Below, piece by piece: positions 36,348-42,779 of a DNA stretch of 64,000 nucleotides. How positions within the stretch are numbered: the first letter of the stretch is position 1; every line of letters starts with the position of its first letter. Both the position numbers and the translations under genes were made by a program. The DNA comes from a virus. The stretch spans positions 51,637 to 115,636 of the IMG/VR virus record IMGVR_UViG_3300032215_000682. One strand, written 5' to 3'. Under the pieces are notes generated by a model. That model worked only from the letters and a program-made list of their open reading frames with translations. It had not been told where the DNA came from and searched no databases.

Positions 36348-36689
36348 TTAACGATTGTCAAGTAATATTTTAAACAAAGCCACATCACTTAAAGGAAAAT
36401 TTAAATCATCACAAAGACATTCTCCAAATCCTTTATTCTTAATCATTCCCACTTTTCTTAATTTAGAAACAGTGTTATCTAATGCTGCTTTATTCTTTAA
36501 TATTTTATTTTCAATTAGTTGTTCTTTAGTGTATTGATTATATCCTTGTCCTAGGAAATGAGACAACACTAATATCTCACTCTTTGATAATGTAATGTTT
36601 TTTGTTAATGCTACAATACAAACTAATATTCTTGCCATATCAATTTTGTTATTGGTTTTTAACACTGTCTTTAATTGTATTGGTTCCAT
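36348..36689 (-). CDS. Winged-helix DNA-binding protein candidate
   Basis: 113 residues. ITLSKSEILVLSHFLGQGYNQYTKEQLIENKILKNKAALDNTVSKLRKVGMIKN reads as a MarR-like helix-turn-helix with a following wing. A plausible transcription regulator of the small-gene operon. Family not assignable by eye. Confidence 0.5.
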   Translation of the reverse strand: MEPIQLKTVLKTNNKIDMARILVCIVALTKNITLSKSEILVLSHFLGQGYNQYTKEQLIENKILKNKAALDNTVSKLRKVGMIKNKGFGECLCDDLNFPLSDVALFKILLDNR

Positions 36690-36719
36690 TCTTTATTTTT
36701 ATTCTTGAAATAGTATATT

Positions 36720-36992
36720 TCAAATTTCTTTCAATACCACTCTCTTCCTAATCCATGTTTTAGGTATTTTAATACATCCATCTAAATTTTTTATTCCATG
36801 TTCTTGAGGATTTATTCTAGAAGCTATTAACATGTATTCTTTAGTTTCTTTAATTAAAAATCCTGTTTGTTGAATTACCCAATCTGTTGTATCTGTCCAT
36901 TTTAATATTTCTTCTTCTGAAAGCCATGATGTATTATTACTAATAGCATCTATCCATTCTATGTATATTAAAGGAAATGTTTTATCTTTCAT
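36720..36992 (-). CDS. Hypothetical protein
   Basis: 90 residues; Trp-rich N-terminal half (YIEWIDAISNNTSWLSEEEILKWTDTTDWVIQQTGF), beta-rich C-terminus. Overlaps the upstream gene by 4 bp. Small phage protein of unknown role. Confidence 0.5.
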   Translation of the reverse strand: MKDKTFPLIYIEWIDAISNNTSWLSEEEILKWTDTTDWVIQQTGFLIKETKEYMLIASRINPQEHGIKNLDGCIKIPKTWIRKRVVLKEI

Positions 36993-37255
36993 TCTTTATT
37001 TTTAAATATTTCTAATGTATAAATAGTATCTCCACCTCCCATCATATCTTGATAATAAATAGCTGTAATAGTTTTACAATTATAACATTCATAACATCCA
37101 GTCCAAGATAAAGATGGTAAATGATTTACATAACATCCACATTTATAACAACCTTTTTTATTCTTTTTAACATCAATTGTTTCTATTAATTTAAAGTTTT
37201 TCTGTAAATCTTTATAATCAATTAGTTTACTATCTGTATATTCTTTAATAGTCAT
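36989..37255 (-). CDS. Zinc-ribbon protein, first gene of the late-strand small-gene operon
   Basis: 88 residues with KKGCYKCGCYVNHLPSLSWTGCYECYNC, two CxxC knuckles about 18 residues apart. First gene downstream of the 37.65-kb promoter, after an unusually long leader of about 390 bp. Possibly a regulator. Confidence 0.6.
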   Translation of the reverse strand: MTIKEYTDSKLIDYKDLQKNFKLIETIDVKKNKKGCYKCGCYVNHLPSLSWTGCYECYNCKTITAIYYQDMMGGGDTIYTLEIFKNKE

Positions 37256-37649
37256 TTAAAATATATTTTGTATTTTCAATTAGACATAAGAAGCCCTTAC
37301 ACATTTAAGTGCTTTTTGTTTTTAATTTAGATTTTCATACTACCAGGTGTCTTACTTATAACCACATTTGCATGTTTTCCTTTCTGTCCACTTATTGCTT
37401 CTTGCTTTTAAAAGAAGTAGGAAATCCTGTTTCTTATATCTAAACCATTTTTGTCACTATTGGAGAAAATCAATTTCAACTATATTTCTATGTCTACTCT
37501 CCCAATCCAACTTCTGAGCTACTATTTAATAGCTGATAGAAATTATTCCTAAAGTCAAAATAATTATCTGTGACTATACAAAGATAATATATGTTTTTGA
37601 CATTTGCAAGTTTTTTACAAACTTTAACATATTATTATTTTAGTGTCTG

Positions 37650-37701
37650 CAAATATAAACTATTAATTTGACATTTCCAAATGTCTCATAAAATTATGTG
37701 A
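37650..37701 (-). promoter_or_regulatory. Palindrome-marked late promoter, copy 2
   Basis: Minus strand: TCACATAATTTTATGA (37686-37701), 3 bp, ATTTG (37678-37682), exactly 20 bp, TATATTTG (37650-37657). Nearly 35 bp are shared with copy 1, including GGA after the -33. Predicted to drive the 32-37 kb operon and perhaps the packaging genes. Confidence 0.8.
37670..37685. promoter_or_regulatory. Operator-like palindrome on the -33 box
   Basis: GACATTT-CC-AAATGTC, perfect 7-bp arms, covers the -33 element of promoter copy 2. A related half-site TTTTGACATTTGC lies 70 bp downstream (about 37597-37609). A bound repressor here would block the promoter. Confidence 0.55.
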
Positions 37702-37892
37702 AAACACTGAAAACTCTCTTTTATCTATTTAACAAATTTTATGTTAATTTATTTTAACATTAGAGCAAAATATTTTTGTTTATATAGTATATTTTTGACC
37801 AGAGGATTTTTAATTTTTATTAATTCTAAAATCTAAATAGAACTTCCCCAAGGTGAAAAGTTTCTTTGAACAGAGGAAACTTGTTTACTCAA

Positions 37893-37919
37893 TCTATTAT
37901 GTATATAATACATAATAGA
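37893..37919. repeat. Long perfect palindrome
   Basis: Arms TCTATTATGTAT and ATACATAATAGA (12 bp each) with a 3-bp centre. Could be a dimeric operator, a replication initiation element or a cruciform. Too AT-rich and lacking a T-run to be a normal terminator. Confidence 0.55.
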
Positions 37920-38140
37920 GAATATGATAGGTGAGTTTAAAAATAACCCATTAGAGACACTTTTATTTAAAATACACCCTCCTATACCACTTAGCCTATA
38001 TTAAGCCCCCTATACTAGCTTAAAATTTGTTTTATGTGTGTTTTATAGTAAACCCAGATCCAAAAAAGACCCACACCAAATCTTGAGGAGCATCTATGCC
38101 CCCTCTATCTATTATTCATTCATAAAAAATTCAGACAAAA

Positions 38141-38533
38141 ATGAAAAGAACATCTATCAAAAGTCTTGTAATATCTAAGACTATCAACTCAATATCTTCA
38201 TTGAGAACAAACACTTCAGGATATTTCTATGTCACTATGCTTAGTGGCACTAAGAGCAGCAATCTGTATCTAAGTAAAACTGCTACAGCAACTGCTAATG
38301 CATTAGGCTTGATGGCTGATGACAAAATACCTGCTGAACTTTTGAAGAACTCTGAAGTAGTTGAGACTACTAATGAGGCTAAAGAAGTGAGATATAAACT
38401 CTCATTTGGTAATTCAGGTGTCTATGCTTCATCAACAGAGCTGAATGACATCTTTGGTATTGAAGAGCAAATGGGTGATTTTGATGTTGTAGCATTCAAA
38501 GCTACATTCACTGAAAAGCCTGTTGCTGCTTAA
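38141..38533 (+). CDS. First early-arm gene, abundant-looking hypothetical protein
   Basis: 130 residues, starting MKRTSIKSLVISKTINSISS; Ala/Thr/Ser-rich with balanced codon choice less AT-biased than its neighbours and a dedicated terminator. These are signs of high expression. The beta-rich TSGYFYVTMLSG and C-terminal FDVVAFKATFTEKPVAA could form an OB-like or small DNA-binding fold, but no family is recognised. Confidence 0.6.
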   Translation: MKRTSIKSLVISKTINSISSLRTNTSGYFYVTMLSGTKSSNLYLSKTATATANALGLMADDKIPAELLKNSEVVETTNEAKEVRYKLSFGNSGVYASSTELNDIFGIEEQMGDFDVVAFKATFTEKPVAA

Positions 38534-38540
38534 ATTAATA

Positions 38541-38580
38541 GAATAGATTGGTGCTAATAACACCTTTCTATTCTTATTTG
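38541..38580 (+). terminator. Terminator after first early gene
   Basis: GAATAGATTGGTG pairs with CACCTTTCTATTC (two mismatches) around a 7-base loop, followed by TTATTTG. Confidence 0.65.
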
Positions 38581-38613
38581 TAAAACATTTAAAATCAATT
38601 AAAATTTAACAAA

Positions 38614-39039
38614 ATGAACAAAATCATCCAACAATTACTTGTCAAGACATTTCCTACTATGGACATTACTTCTCTTATGGAAGTAATAAATGCTACAGAT
38701 AAACCTGAAATAGCTACTGAAATACTTTGTGGTATTTATGTAGCTCCTGAAACTGGTGCTACTATCAGAACTCATGAAGGTAGAGGAACTGTAGAGTTCA
38801 AAGGTTATGATAAATGGAAAGATGAAATATCTTGCACATATCAAGAACCTGTAACAAAGAGTGGTTATTTTCCTAAAGAGACAGATAGAGGTATAATAAC
38901 TCTGGAGAATTTTGATACTCTCAAAGTTCCTTATTCTTCTAATACTATTAGTGTTTCTATCAAAACAGAAGAATTCAGATTAGCAAAATATACATGTTCT
39001 TTAGAAACTTGGCTTCAGCTTCCAGTATTAGCTGTATAA
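38614..39039 (+). CDS. Second early-arm gene, hypothetical protein
   Basis: 141 residues; MNKIIQQLLVKTFPTMDITSLMEVI, then a beta-rich region with VEFKGYDKWKDEISCTYQEPVTKSGYF. Flanked by terminators on both sides, so it is probably a separately or strongly expressed early protein. A-rich ATG context. Not recognised. Confidence 0.6.
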   Translation: MNKIIQQLLVKTFPTMDITSLMEVINATDKPEIATEILCGIYVAPETGATIRTHEGRGTVEFKGYDKWKDEISCTYQEPVTKSGYFPKETDRGIITLENFDTLKVPYSSNTISVSIKTEEFRLAKYTCSLETWLQLPVLAV

Positions 39040-39048
39040 GACTTTAAT

Positions 39049-39092
39049 GGTTCAGAGGAGATAACTTCAAATCTGAACCTTTCCTTTTTTTT
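39049..39092 (+). terminator. Strong terminator after second early gene
   Basis: Perfect 8-bp stem GGTTCAGA/TCTGAACC with a 15-base loop, followed by TTTCC and eight T. Confidence 0.85.
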
Positions 39093-39113
39093 ACTCAAAA
39101 TTAAAATCCATAA

Positions 39114-39305
39114 ATGTGTATGCAAGAATTTGATATAGAAGAATCTATAGGAAGCTTATCAATGCTCTATTATAGTTGTTACACTCTTAAAAAGGAAAAA
39201 GACATCAAAGAAACAAACAAAGCTATAGAACTTATTGAAAATAATATCATAGCTCAGTTTAAAAAATTAAAAAAACAATTAAATAAACAATTATGTACAC
39301 AATAA
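39114..39305 (+). CDS. 63-residue helical protein
   Basis: Acidic N-terminus (MCMQEFDIEESIGSL) and Lys-rich helical C-terminus (IIAQFKKLKKQLNKQ). Overlaps the next short gene by 13 bp. Unknown role. Confidence 0.45.
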   Translation: MCMQEFDIEESIGSLSMLYYSCYTLKKEKDIKETNKAIELIENNIIAQFKKLKKQLNKQLCTQ

Positions 39306-39421
39306 CAGTGTTTGGTCAAGTGGTTTATTCTACTATTGATAATTTAACAGAACTATTTAATATATTTTTTCTATTAAAATCATCAGAATGGAAGAATAGT
39401 GTACAAATGAGAATATCATAA
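39293..39421 (+). CDS. 42-residue hypothetical protein
   Basis: MYTITVFGQVVYSTIDNLTELFNIFFLLKSSEWKN and a short tail. Beta/alpha pattern with a coupled start inside the end of the previous gene. Small but plausible. Confidence 0.4.
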   Translation: MYTITVFGQVVYSTIDNLTELFNIFFLLKSSEWKNSVQMRIS

Positions 39422-39432
39422 CCTTTTGATTA

Positions 39433-39647
39433 TCATTTGTTTCAAATGACATCAATTTAATAGAGAAGATTTGTTGTAGTAGTGGGTACTCATGTAATAT
39501 TGAGACTAGTCTAACCATAAACAGCAATGTGTGTAACTACAACATTTCTTCTCTTATTATTTTCTTGATTAACACATTTGAGGAGCACAGAACTCTATAC
39601 AATATGAATCACTCTGAACATTGTATTCTTAAGCAAGTGTGTTAATC
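39433..39647 (+). ncRNA. Candidate structured RNA / bidirectional terminator region
   Basis: Between converging genes. Hairpin TCATTTG-TTT-CAAATGA (39433-39449), long-range arms AGAGAAGATTTGTTGTAG (39462-39479) with CTACAACATTTCTTCTCT (39537-39554, two mismatches), and GATTAACACATTT (39567-39579) with AAGTGTGTTAATC (39635-39647, one mismatch) enclosing ATACAAT/ATTGTAT. The sequence is less AT-rich than the small ORFs nearby. Strand uncertain since inverted repeats read both ways. Confidence 0.45.
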
Positions 39648-40166
39648 TTTTATCTCACCATCCTTAGTAATATCTCTAAAGAACATACTAAGTTCACAAT
39701 TAATAGTCTTTCTTTTCCTTGCTATATAAGGATTAAGCATATAAATCTTTTGTACATAACCAGAAGGTGCACATACACAATAAGATAGAACATTCTTATT
39801 AAACAGTCTTTTGACCATTTTATAAAACTCATCAATACTCATATTAAGTTTAACTGCAAGAGTATCAGATGTATGTGGATGATTATTATTTTGTGATATA
39901 ACAGAACAATCTCCTTTTAACATATTTCCCATTTTAAATACTCTTGCTATATCTACATTAGAAAACTCTTTAGCAAGATATATCATAGCTTCAGAGCTGA
40001 ATGTTACATACTCATCTGAGTTGATAATGAATTGATTAGTTCCTTCTTTCATAGTGATAGTAATGTTATTCTTCACTTCAGAAGATAATAGTTCACCTGT
40101 TTCAATATTAACATATTGATCAGGTATTAATTTGGAATTCTTTTTAATTTTTGTAATTGTATTCAT
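39642..40166 (-). CDS. RepL-like winged-helix protein
   Basis: 174 residues, the only clear minus-strand gene in the plus-strand arm. A helix-turn-helix region (TSDTLAVKLNMSIDEFYKMVKRLFNKNVLSYCVC) is followed by a wing ending YVQKIYMLNPYIARKRKTI, the pattern of plasmid RepL-type initiators where G-x-Y-x-(I/L)-N-P-x-Y-I is conserved. Its 5' leader (40167-40320) contains two direct repeats (AGTAGTGGTTTTT, AGTAGTGATTTT). It has its own copy of the palindrome-marked promoter. Could initiate plasmid-like replication or act as a regulator; a plain repressor is the alternative. Confidence 0.6.
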   Translation of the reverse strand: MNTITKIKKNSKLIPDQYVNIETGELLSSEVKNNITITMKEGTNQFIINSDEYVTFSSEAMIYLAKEFSNVDIARVFKMGNMLKGDCSVISQNNNHPHTSDTLAVKLNMSIDEFYKMVKRLFNKNVLSYCVCAPSGYVQKIYMLNPYIARKRKTINCELSMFFRDITKDGEIKD

Positions 40167-40321
40167 ATATTTGTATTTTAAATCCTGAAAGTAGTGGTTT
40201 TTCTCTACTAATAACCTAAAAAGTAGTGATTTTCCACTAGTCTTATAATCTTTTGTAATTTATACTAGTATTAAGTTAGAGAATGATTTTAATTAGTTTC
40301 CTTCTTATTATTATTTGAATA

Positions 40322-40373
40322 CAAATATACAAAGAATATTCCAATAAAACAAATCTCTCACATAATTATGTGA
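40322..40373 (-). promoter_or_regulatory. Palindrome-marked promoter, copy 3
   Basis: Minus strand: perfect palindrome TCACATAATTATGTGA (40358-40373), 3 bp, ATTTG (40350-40354), exactly 20 bp, TATATTTG (40322-40329). Drives the RepL-like gene about 155 bp downstream. Confidence 0.75.
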
Positions 40374-40390
40374 ATTTATATAAAACTTAT

Positions 40391-40475
40391 GCCTCCATGA
40401 TGAAAAGGTAGACATGAAAGATTTAAAATCTTTTTTCCCTAAAAGGAAGTGTTGGTTCAAATCCAACTGGAGGTA
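40391..40475 (+). tRNA. tRNA-Leu (TAA)
   Basis: 85 nt, acceptor GCCTCCA/TGGAGGT (one G-U), anticodon stem AAAGA/TCTTT with loop TTTAAAA (anticodon TAA), long variable arm as expected for Leu, T-loop TTCAAAT, discriminator A. Reads UUA, a favoured codon here. CCA not encoded. Confidence 0.9.
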
Positions 40476-40503
40476 CTATTAATTAATTTAAAAACAAAAT
40501 AAC

Positions 40504-40674
40504 ATGTTTAATATAAAAGAAAAACTTGCAGTAGTGTCTATTATTAGCAATGTGTCTCCTGAATCTAAAAAAATTCAACAAGAAATCATTGATGAATTTG
40601 AAAGAATTCAAAAAGAAAATGAGAAATTAAAAATTTTAATTGATTTATCTAATATATTTTGGATAACTAATTGA
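40504..40674 (+). CDS. 56-residue helical protein
   Basis: Starts MFNIKEKLAVVSIISNVS; middle is a charged helix (KKIQQEIIDEFERIQKENEKLK). A-rich upstream region. Unknown function. Confidence 0.45.
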   Translation: MFNIKEKLAVVSIISNVSPESKKIQQEIIDEFERIQKENEKLKILIDLSNIFWITN

Positions 40675-40689
40675 TTTTCATTAAATTAT

Positions 40690-40761
40690 TAATAGAAATT
40701 AGTGTTGATTGATGTACATAAATTACATTCCATCAATAAAACTCTTACAAAATTTCTATTT
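40690..40761 (+). ncRNA. Candidate hairpin RNA
   Basis: Perfect outer stem AATAGAAATT (40691-40700) with AATTTCTATT (40751-40760), perfect inner stem ATTGATG (40708-40714) with CATCAAT (40731-40737). Lies in a 158-bp spacer with no other feature. Confidence 0.4.
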
Positions 40762-40832
40762 AACATAATATTATTTACAGAACACTCTAATAACAAATTA
40801 ATTTGTTAAAAAATTGTTAAAATATACAAATC

Positions 40833-40985
40833 ATGCTACAAACCATCTTACTAATATCTCTAATTTGTAATGGAATATTTATTTCTTTTAATGAAGAAGG
40901 TATGATATTTTACAAAATTGGAAAATATTTAGAACAACATACAATAAACATATTGAGAGAGTATAATGAGGGAAGGGTAGCTTAA
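40833..40985 (+). CDS. 50-residue protein with N-terminal hydrophobic helix
   Basis: MLQTILLISLICNGIFISF could be a signal or membrane anchor; the rest is polar and helical. Small phage peptide of unknown role. Confidence 0.4.
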   Translation: MLQTILLISLICNGIFISFNEEGMIFYKIGKYLEQHTINILREYNEGRVA

Positions 40986-41240
40986 ATTCTATAATAATAG
41001 CTATTTAGGAAATATCATATATATTAGTAATTATATTTTCTCATATCTTATTCTTGCAAGATAAAAAGTTAAGCCTGATCAGCTTAATAGAACAGATTTT
41101 TATTGAAATTAGCAGGCAAAACTTATAGCACTAACTATAATACCTAGCTGTAGGGTGTATTCCAATGATACAATCTAATACATAGTTTTTATGTTCATTT
41201 TTTAATTAATTGTCTCATTCATTATAAATGCCTCATTTAT
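40986..41240. other. Hairpin-rich spacer
   Basis: 255 bp with no gene. Short perfect hairpins include TTAAGC/GCTTAA (41069-41087), TTATAG/CTATAA (41123-41140) and TGTAT/ATACA (41156-41172). More GC-containing than flanking spacers. Possible small RNA or decayed tRNA region. Confidence 0.4.
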
Positions 41241-41314
41241 TACTTCTTAGTTCAATTGATTAGAGCATCTGACTGTTAATCAGAAGATTATTGGTTCAAA
41301 TCCAATAAAAATAG
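41241..41314 (+). tRNA. tRNA-Asn (GTT) with imperfect acceptor stem
   Basis: Anticodon arm TCTGA/TCAGA with loop CTGTTAA, T-arm ATTGG-TTCAAAT-CCAAT, D-arm GTTC...GAGC and discriminator G are canonical. Acceptor TACTTCT against AAAAATA has two C-A mismatches, so function is uncertain. Confidence 0.72.
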
Positions 41315-41345
41315 CATTATTTATTAACACACAAAAAACACATTT

Positions 41346-41636
41346 ATGAATAGAAAACAAATTCTCAAACAAGCTTTAATAGCATTTATTTGTAAGTTAA
41401 ATTATACAGATAAAGGATTGTGCTCTTATTTTTATAATATGGGGCATATGAAAATTCATGAGCTTGAAATATTATTTCCTGAAATTTCTATTTATAAACC
41501 TATTAATAATGATAGAATAATAACAACAAATTATTGGTGGGCAAATACTATTCAAAAAGATAAGTCTTTGACAAATCCTTTAAATAGAGAACAAAGAATC
41601 AAAATATTAAAACAATTATATTGTTCTATTAAATAA
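41346..41636 (+). CDS. 96-residue hypothetical protein
   Basis: MNRKQILKQALIAFICKLNYTDKGLCSYFYNMGH; Trp-rich centre (TTNYWWANT) and basic helical tail. Common style of small Bacteroidota phage protein; family not known. Confidence 0.55.
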   Translation: MNRKQILKQALIAFICKLNYTDKGLCSYFYNMGHMKIHELEILFPEISIYKPINNDRIITTNYWWANTIQKDKSLTNPLNREQRIKILKQLYCSIK

Positions 41637-41652
41637 TTAAAAACATACACAA

Positions 41653-41778
41653 ATGAAAAAAACAATAACACTTACAATTGAAGAAGCTAGAAATTTGTAT
41701 AAAAATGCAAATTTTAACTTTAAAACTAAAATATATGTTTACAGATATAATAACTTGTATATTTCTTTATATCATTAA
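41653..41778 (+). CDS. 41-residue protein, possibly truncated
   Basis: MKKTITLTIEEARNLYKNAN is an N-terminus I associate with longer proteins in Bacteroidota phages, but here the frame stops after 41 residues. A membrane-protein frame overlaps the second third. Could be a decayed gene. Confidence 0.35.
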   Translation: MKKTITLTIEEARNLYKNANFNFKTKIYVYRYNNLYISLYH

Positions 41779-41911
41779 TTATGTAATTAGCCTCATAATT
41801 ACAGCAGGGGATTTCATAAAATCTATATTTTGGTTCATTTTACTTATAAAACAGATAATCAAGATATTAACTAATCTTCTTTTTGTATTTATTAAGATAA
41901 TTTTTGAGTAA
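41735..41911 (+). CDS. Small membrane protein
   Basis: 58 residues from the ATG at 41735 (alternative in-frame ATG at 41705). Two hydrophobic helices: IITCIFLYIINYVISLIIT and FIKSIFWFILLIKQIIKIL. Overlaps the truncated frame before it. Confidence 0.4.
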   Translation: MFTDIITCIFLYIINYVISLIITAGDFIKSIFWFILLIKQIIKILTNLLFVFIKIIFE

Positions 41912-41916
41912 ATTCT

Positions 41917-42109
41917 TTAGAATAGATTGTGTTACTTAAATTCTCAGTGTAACATCTGCAAAAAATTTAATACTTTCTATTCTAATCTTATAAAACCCTA
42001 ACTAAACATCAAATTAATAGTAAAAAAATTAGATTTATCACCAAATTTTAAACATATGTTCAGTGAATTTAGAGTTGTAACTACCAACTTAGAAGTAGTG
42101 AGGGTTTTA
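41917..42109 (+). ncRNA. Candidate structured RNA with two stacked stems
   Basis: Perfect 10-bp stem TTAGAATAGA (41917-41926)/TCTATTCTAA (41976-41985) enclosing GTTAC/GTAAC, then TAAAACCCT (41991-41999)/AGGGTTTTA (42101-42109), 9 bp, enclosing ACTAC/GTAGT. Lies in a 283-bp spacer with only a 28-residue frame (42056-42142). Confidence 0.45.
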
Positions 42110-42142
42110 CTTTATATTTTAGAAATGACAAAAGCAGAATAA
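42056..42142 (+). CDS. 28-residue frame (doubtful)
   Basis: MFSEFRVVTTNLEVVRVLLYILEMTKAE. Overlaps the candidate structured RNA; included because nothing else is coded here. Weak support. Confidence 0.2.
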   Translation: MFSEFRVVTTNLEVVRVLLYILEMTKAE

Positions 42143-42194
42143 TAACAAATAGTATTGAGGATTTAATTAAAGAATTAGAAATAAAACTAAAACA

Positions 42195-42407
42195 ATGAAC
42201 ATATTTTATTTACAACTGTTATCTAGTTTATTATCAATAGGATTGATAATTTACAATGGAAATATAGAAGATTTTATAGCTAAAAGAAATTATAATTATT
42301 TAATAATAGATATTCTATTTAAAATATTAGCATGGCAAATAGCTTCTTTAATAATTTCTATTATAATCTATTTACTATATTATTCAATAACACATTTAAT
42401 TAACTAA
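42195..42407 (+). CDS. Two-helix membrane protein
   Basis: 70 residues; hydrophobic segments at about 5-20 and 44-66 separated by a polar loop (NGNIEDFIAKRNYNY). 3 bp from the next small membrane gene. Role unknown; such genes often target the host envelope. Confidence 0.5.
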   Translation: MNIFYLQLLSSLLSIGLIIYNGNIEDFIAKRNYNYLIIDILFKILAWQIASLIISIIIYLLYYSITHLIN

Positions 42408-42410
42408 ACA

Positions 42411-42497
42411 ATGAAACAACAACCAACATATACATTTCTATTAGCTGTTACAATATATTTTTATACTATAGCTTTAGGATGTATGTATATTTTTTAA
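42411..42497 (+). CDS. 28-residue single-pass membrane peptide
   Basis: MKQQPTYTFLLAVTIYFYT and a short hydrophobic end. ATG preceded by an A-rich tract and follows its neighbour by 3 bp. Confidence 0.4.
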   Translation: MKQQPTYTFLLAVTIYFYTIALGCMYIF

Positions 42498-42518
42498 TAA
42501 AAATTTAAAACACACAAA

Positions 42519-42668
42519 ATGAAATCAAGAGTAAAAAAGAATTTGTACACAGGAAGTTTCAATCTATCTCCTAAAACACCTGAAATACTATTACCTAAAA
42601 AAACTAAAAGAGATGAATATTCTTATTCTAATAAAGGAATAATGGAATTTTTAGGATTTAATAAATAA
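42519..42668 (+). CDS. 49-residue basic protein
   Basis: MKSRVKKNLYTGSFNLSPKT with Lys-rich middle. Ends 8 bp before tRNA-Arg. Unknown function. Confidence 0.45.
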   Translation: MKSRVKKNLYTGSFNLSPKTPEILLPKKTKRDEYSYSNKGIMEFLGFNK

Positions 42669-42676
42669 TTATTTCT

Positions 42677-42752
42677 CTTTCCATAGTTCAATTGGATAGA
42701 ATATATTACTTCTAATAATATGATGGAGATTCAAATTCTCCTGGAAAGACCA
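42677..42752 (+). tRNA. tRNA-Arg (TCT), CCA encoded
   Basis: Acceptor CTTTCCA/TGGAAAG, anticodon stem TATTA/TAATA with loop CTTCTAA (anticodon TCT), T-arm GGAGA-TTCAAAT-TCTCC, discriminator A, and CCA at 42750-42752. Reads AGA, the main Arg codon here. Confidence 0.9.
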
Positions 42753-42779
42753 TTAAAATTAACACACAAAACAAAAAAA

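Larger units (their letters stand above)
37256..38140. other. Divergent control region between late and early arms
   Basis: 885 bp without a credible gene on either strand. It holds the minus-strand promoter at 37650-37701, the GACATTT-CC-AAATGTC palindrome (37670-37685) on its -33 box, a repeated GACATTTGC half-site near 37599, a long leader toward 37255 with paired segments TTTAGAT/ATCTAAA, a hairpin AAGTTTC/GAAACTT at 37858-37883 and a 12-bp-armed palindrome centred at 37906. A replication origin or early promoter may lie here; I cannot place either firmly. Confidence 0.6.

Noticed and set aside
37785-37796. Plus-strand early promoter TATATTTTTG
   Set aside because: Resembles a -7 box but no -33 element at the 20-bp spacing seen in the other promoters; not listed as a feature.
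42720-42779. Longer N-terminus for the ParB-like protein
   Set aside because: The extra 20 codons lie mostly within tRNA-Arg; the ATG at 42780 has a proper A-rich leader.
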